Source: Parapedobacter indicus
GTDB taxonomy: Bacteria > Bacteroidota > Bacteroidia > Sphingobacteriales > Sphingobacteriaceae
Assembly: GCF_900113765.1 (NCBI RefSeq)
Contig: NZ_FOQO01000009.1
Span: 248,001 to 312,000, forward strand
Length of the DNA: 64,000 bases
Direction of reading: 5' to 3'
The position numbers and the translations under genes were made by a program. The notes beneath the pieces were generated by a model. It saw only the letters and a program-made list of their open reading frames with translations, was not told the DNA's origin and did no database searches. Shown here one piece after another: positions 62,237-64,000 of the stretch; position 1 is the first letter of the stretch, and every line of letters starts with the position of its first letter.

Positions 62237-64000
62237 TTAAATTTTCATCAGCCAGACTTCAGCCACGGAACATCCTCTCCCCGGTCCGCTCCCTTTCGAC
62301 TCAACATGCCATTTCAACGAAAGCGTACCATCTTGGGTGGCCTCCCATGGAATATCAAACTCCAGAGGCTCGATCCGATTCGGAGGTGTCAGATAATTAT
62401 GGACAGGGTAGTTGTCGTCTGCAGTAAGGTTGATTCTTTCCTCTTCAACATACGTTACTTTTACCCGGTACCGAGCCGTTGGATCAAGCCCGGTATAACG
62501 CATTTCCAGCGGAAAGCCATAAAGGGTTTGCATATAGGTCTTTGACGACACGCGCCAATCAGAACTGCGGGGAAATTCGATGCTATAAGCACCCGCGTGG
62601 CCAATAAACGGCGTAAAATAACCGTTAGGGTCTTTCTCATAATCGAGATTGCGAACCAGATGGGGCTGGTTGGCTATATTCCCCAAATCGTCATAAAATC
62701 CGCCCGGACCGGGGTTTTGCCAATTGACGATGCCCGCGATTTCCTGTAGTCTTCCCTCTTCCGAGTCGATCTTCGATATCCGGTCAAACTGTGCCTCCAA
62801 CCACAGACGATCATTTAACGGGTAATCTACCAGATCCAAATTTGCTCCCCGGATCGTGTCGATTGCAAAATATTTGCGAACGCTCAGCTGCGCCCGCGTA
62901 CTCTGAAATAGTGCCGATGCCAACTCGAAAATCCGCAACCGCCAATCGGGCGAAATGTGTTGCTCCTTCGAACGATCTAAGATCGATCGAGCTAGATTCA
63001 TGGAGGCCAAAGCACCTCGCTCACGTGCGCGCCGCAACGCCTGCATGGCAGACTCTTCCAATTGGGTTTCATAGATGAGCCTGCTCCGTGTATAGGCATC
63101 GTAGTAAGACCGATAGAGTGCCTGCTGGAAACGCCAATTCAACAACATCTCAGGAGAAGCCGATGACTCCATCTGCTGAAACATCAGATGATGACTATGC
63201 ACCGTTGTGTTTGTAAGCAAGGGACCCCGCCAATTCTCCTCTAAGTTCAGGAGTCCATGTGCAAACTCATCCGCGTAATCGGCGCCGATAAAATAGCGGC
63301 TGTAATCCCGGAGAACATCCAAAATATCAGCGTTGGGATTCCAGCCCAAACTGCTCCAAATGATTTTATTTACATCGTCGTTGACGCCCTCGCTATAGGT
63401 AATAAACCCTTCGTAATTGGCCAATTCTGCGGAATGGAAAACAGCTGCTTGGTCAACCGGGCGCGGGTTAATGGGTTCCCGGTGGTGCGTGGCGGCGAAG
63501 GCGTAATCCCAGTCGGGCATAAAATACTGGGCATCCAGCGTATGGGTAATATCCGGATATCGCCGTATCGGATAACGCGGGGGGATTCGTTCACGAAAAC
63601 CGTTAATATCCACATTAATCCAGGGACCGTGGGCGATCCCTGACAACCACGCAGGCTCTTGCTTAACCAGCTCAAGGAATTCGGTCATCTGTTCACCGCT
63701 GAAGCCCTGCGGGGATACCCAAATTTCCGCATCGGGATGGTATTTGTGCAGAATGGTGGCCATCCGCGCCAGGTATGAGAACAAGGCGGAAGGCTTTTGG
63801 TCTCCAGGATCGCCTCCGGGCACAAACACCGCGTTGATTTTCGGGACTTTGCTAAAAATCTCTTCACTTTCTGCCAATGCTGCCCTGACATTTGCCTCCT
63901 CGCCATAGTCGCCTGCTATCTGGGGATACCATATCCAGGTATCCAATCCGTATTTCGCTAGCAGCTCGCCGACCTTCACCATCATCGTAAACTGCGGTAA
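62237..64000 (-). CDS. Glycoside-hydrolase-like protein, C-terminal part
   Basis: About 588 residues; the frame is open through the window end (LPQFTMMVKV), so the N-terminus is missing. I do not recognise the family with certainty. Residues suggest a TIM-barrel-like C-terminal part (IWVSPQGFSGEQMTEFLELV, AHGPWINVDINGFRERIPP, YFMPDWDYAF) and helical middle. A terminal beta-sandwich (ARYRVKVTYVEEERINLTAD) ends in VESKGSGPGRGCSVAEVWLM. Similar in style to beta-N-acetylhexosaminidase- or glucuronidase-like proteins of Bacteroidota polysaccharide degradation. Convergent context with rocD not seen; same strand. Confidence 0.55.
   Translation of the reverse strand, partial: LPQFTMMVKVGELLAKYGLDTWIWYPQIAGDYGEEANVRAALAESEEIFSKVPKINAVFVPGGDPGDQKPSALFSYLARMATILHKYHPDAEIWVSPQGFSGEQMTEFLELVKQEPAWLSGIAHGPWINVDINGFRERIPPRYPIRRYPDITHTLDAQYFMPDWDYAFAATHHREPINPRPVDQAAVFHSAELANYEGFITYSEGVNDDVNKIIWSSLGWNPNADILDVLRDYSRYFIGADYADEFAHGLLNLEENWRGPLLTNTTVHSHHLMFQQMESSASPEMLLNWRFQQALYRSYYDAYTRSRLIYETQLEESAMQALRRARERGALASMNLARSILDRSKEQHISPDWRLRIFELASALFQSTRAQLSVRKYFAIDTIRGANLDLVDYPLNDRLWLEAQFDRISKIDSEEGRLQEIAGIVNWQNPGPGGFYDDLGNIANQPHLVRNLDYEKDPNGYFTPFIGHAGAYSIEFPRSSDWRVSSKTYMQTLYGFPLEMRYTGLDPTARYRVKVTYVEEERINLTADDNYPVHNYLTPPNRIEPLEFDIPWEATQDGTLSLKWHVESKGSGPGRGCSVAEVWLMKI

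Overview
The window comes from a chromosome of the phylum Bacteroidota, most likely family Sphingobacteriaceae (Sphingobacterium/Pedobacter/Parapedobacter-like). The evidence is repeated Bacteroidota-type promoters (TTG, about 19-20 nt, TAnnTTTG) directly in front of genes, a type IX secretion (T9SS) type-B cargo with a PorP/SprF partner, ribosomal protein THX, and phylum-typical families (DUF4199, DUF2851, DUF5916, DUF5670). Base composition looks close to 48% GC by eye; I did not compute it.

Layout. 1-22.09 kb is core chromosome: PPK2 end, CDF metal exporter, aminotransferase, MacB-type permease, queA, ispD, an antisense-overlapping DUF5670 gene, MBL hydrolase, a minus-strand operon (degenerate dihydroorotase, DUF4199, two glycosyltransferases), ubiX, a NEW3-protein/ABC-transporter operon preceded by a possible small RNA, an ankyrin protein, PspC, DUF2851, an orphan ABC pair, ribD, prmC and tRNA-Lys. 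22.09 to about 34.5 kb is an accessory island. It starts with a large serine recombinase whose last codons are read from the antisense strand of tRNA-Lys. It carries ArdA, an IS481 element, several redox/electrophile-response genes with their regulators (AraC, LysR) and several broken genes. 34.5-45.4 kb is again core-like: DUF5916 outer-membrane protein, UbiD decarboxylase, SMC, GlxA-type regulator, THX, rlmB.

45.5-60.5 kb is a surface-adhesin region on the minus strand: a 46-residue membrane peptide, a 3750-residue modular T9SS cargo, its PorP/SprF partner and a TPR/LuxR-type membrane regulator. Beyond the regulator lies the wreck of a second YDG/MBG adhesin. An ~80-bp promoter module with two direct repeats (GCGTTACA, 12-bp period), placed 31 bp upstream of a TAnnTTTG-like element, occurs both in front of the intact adhesin operon and in front of the wrecked one. 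I infer that this is a shared activator site, possibly for the TPR/LuxR protein. It is the best candidate here for an undescribed regulatory system. 60.6-64 kb holds a broken Crp/Fnr gene, ornithine aminotransferase and a glycoside-hydrolase-like gene cut by the window end.

Other notable points: a dihydroorotase homologue that has lost nearly all metal ligands, near-leaderless promoters for prmC, ribD and the aminotransferase, and an intrinsic terminator for the DUF5670 gene embedded antisense within ispD.
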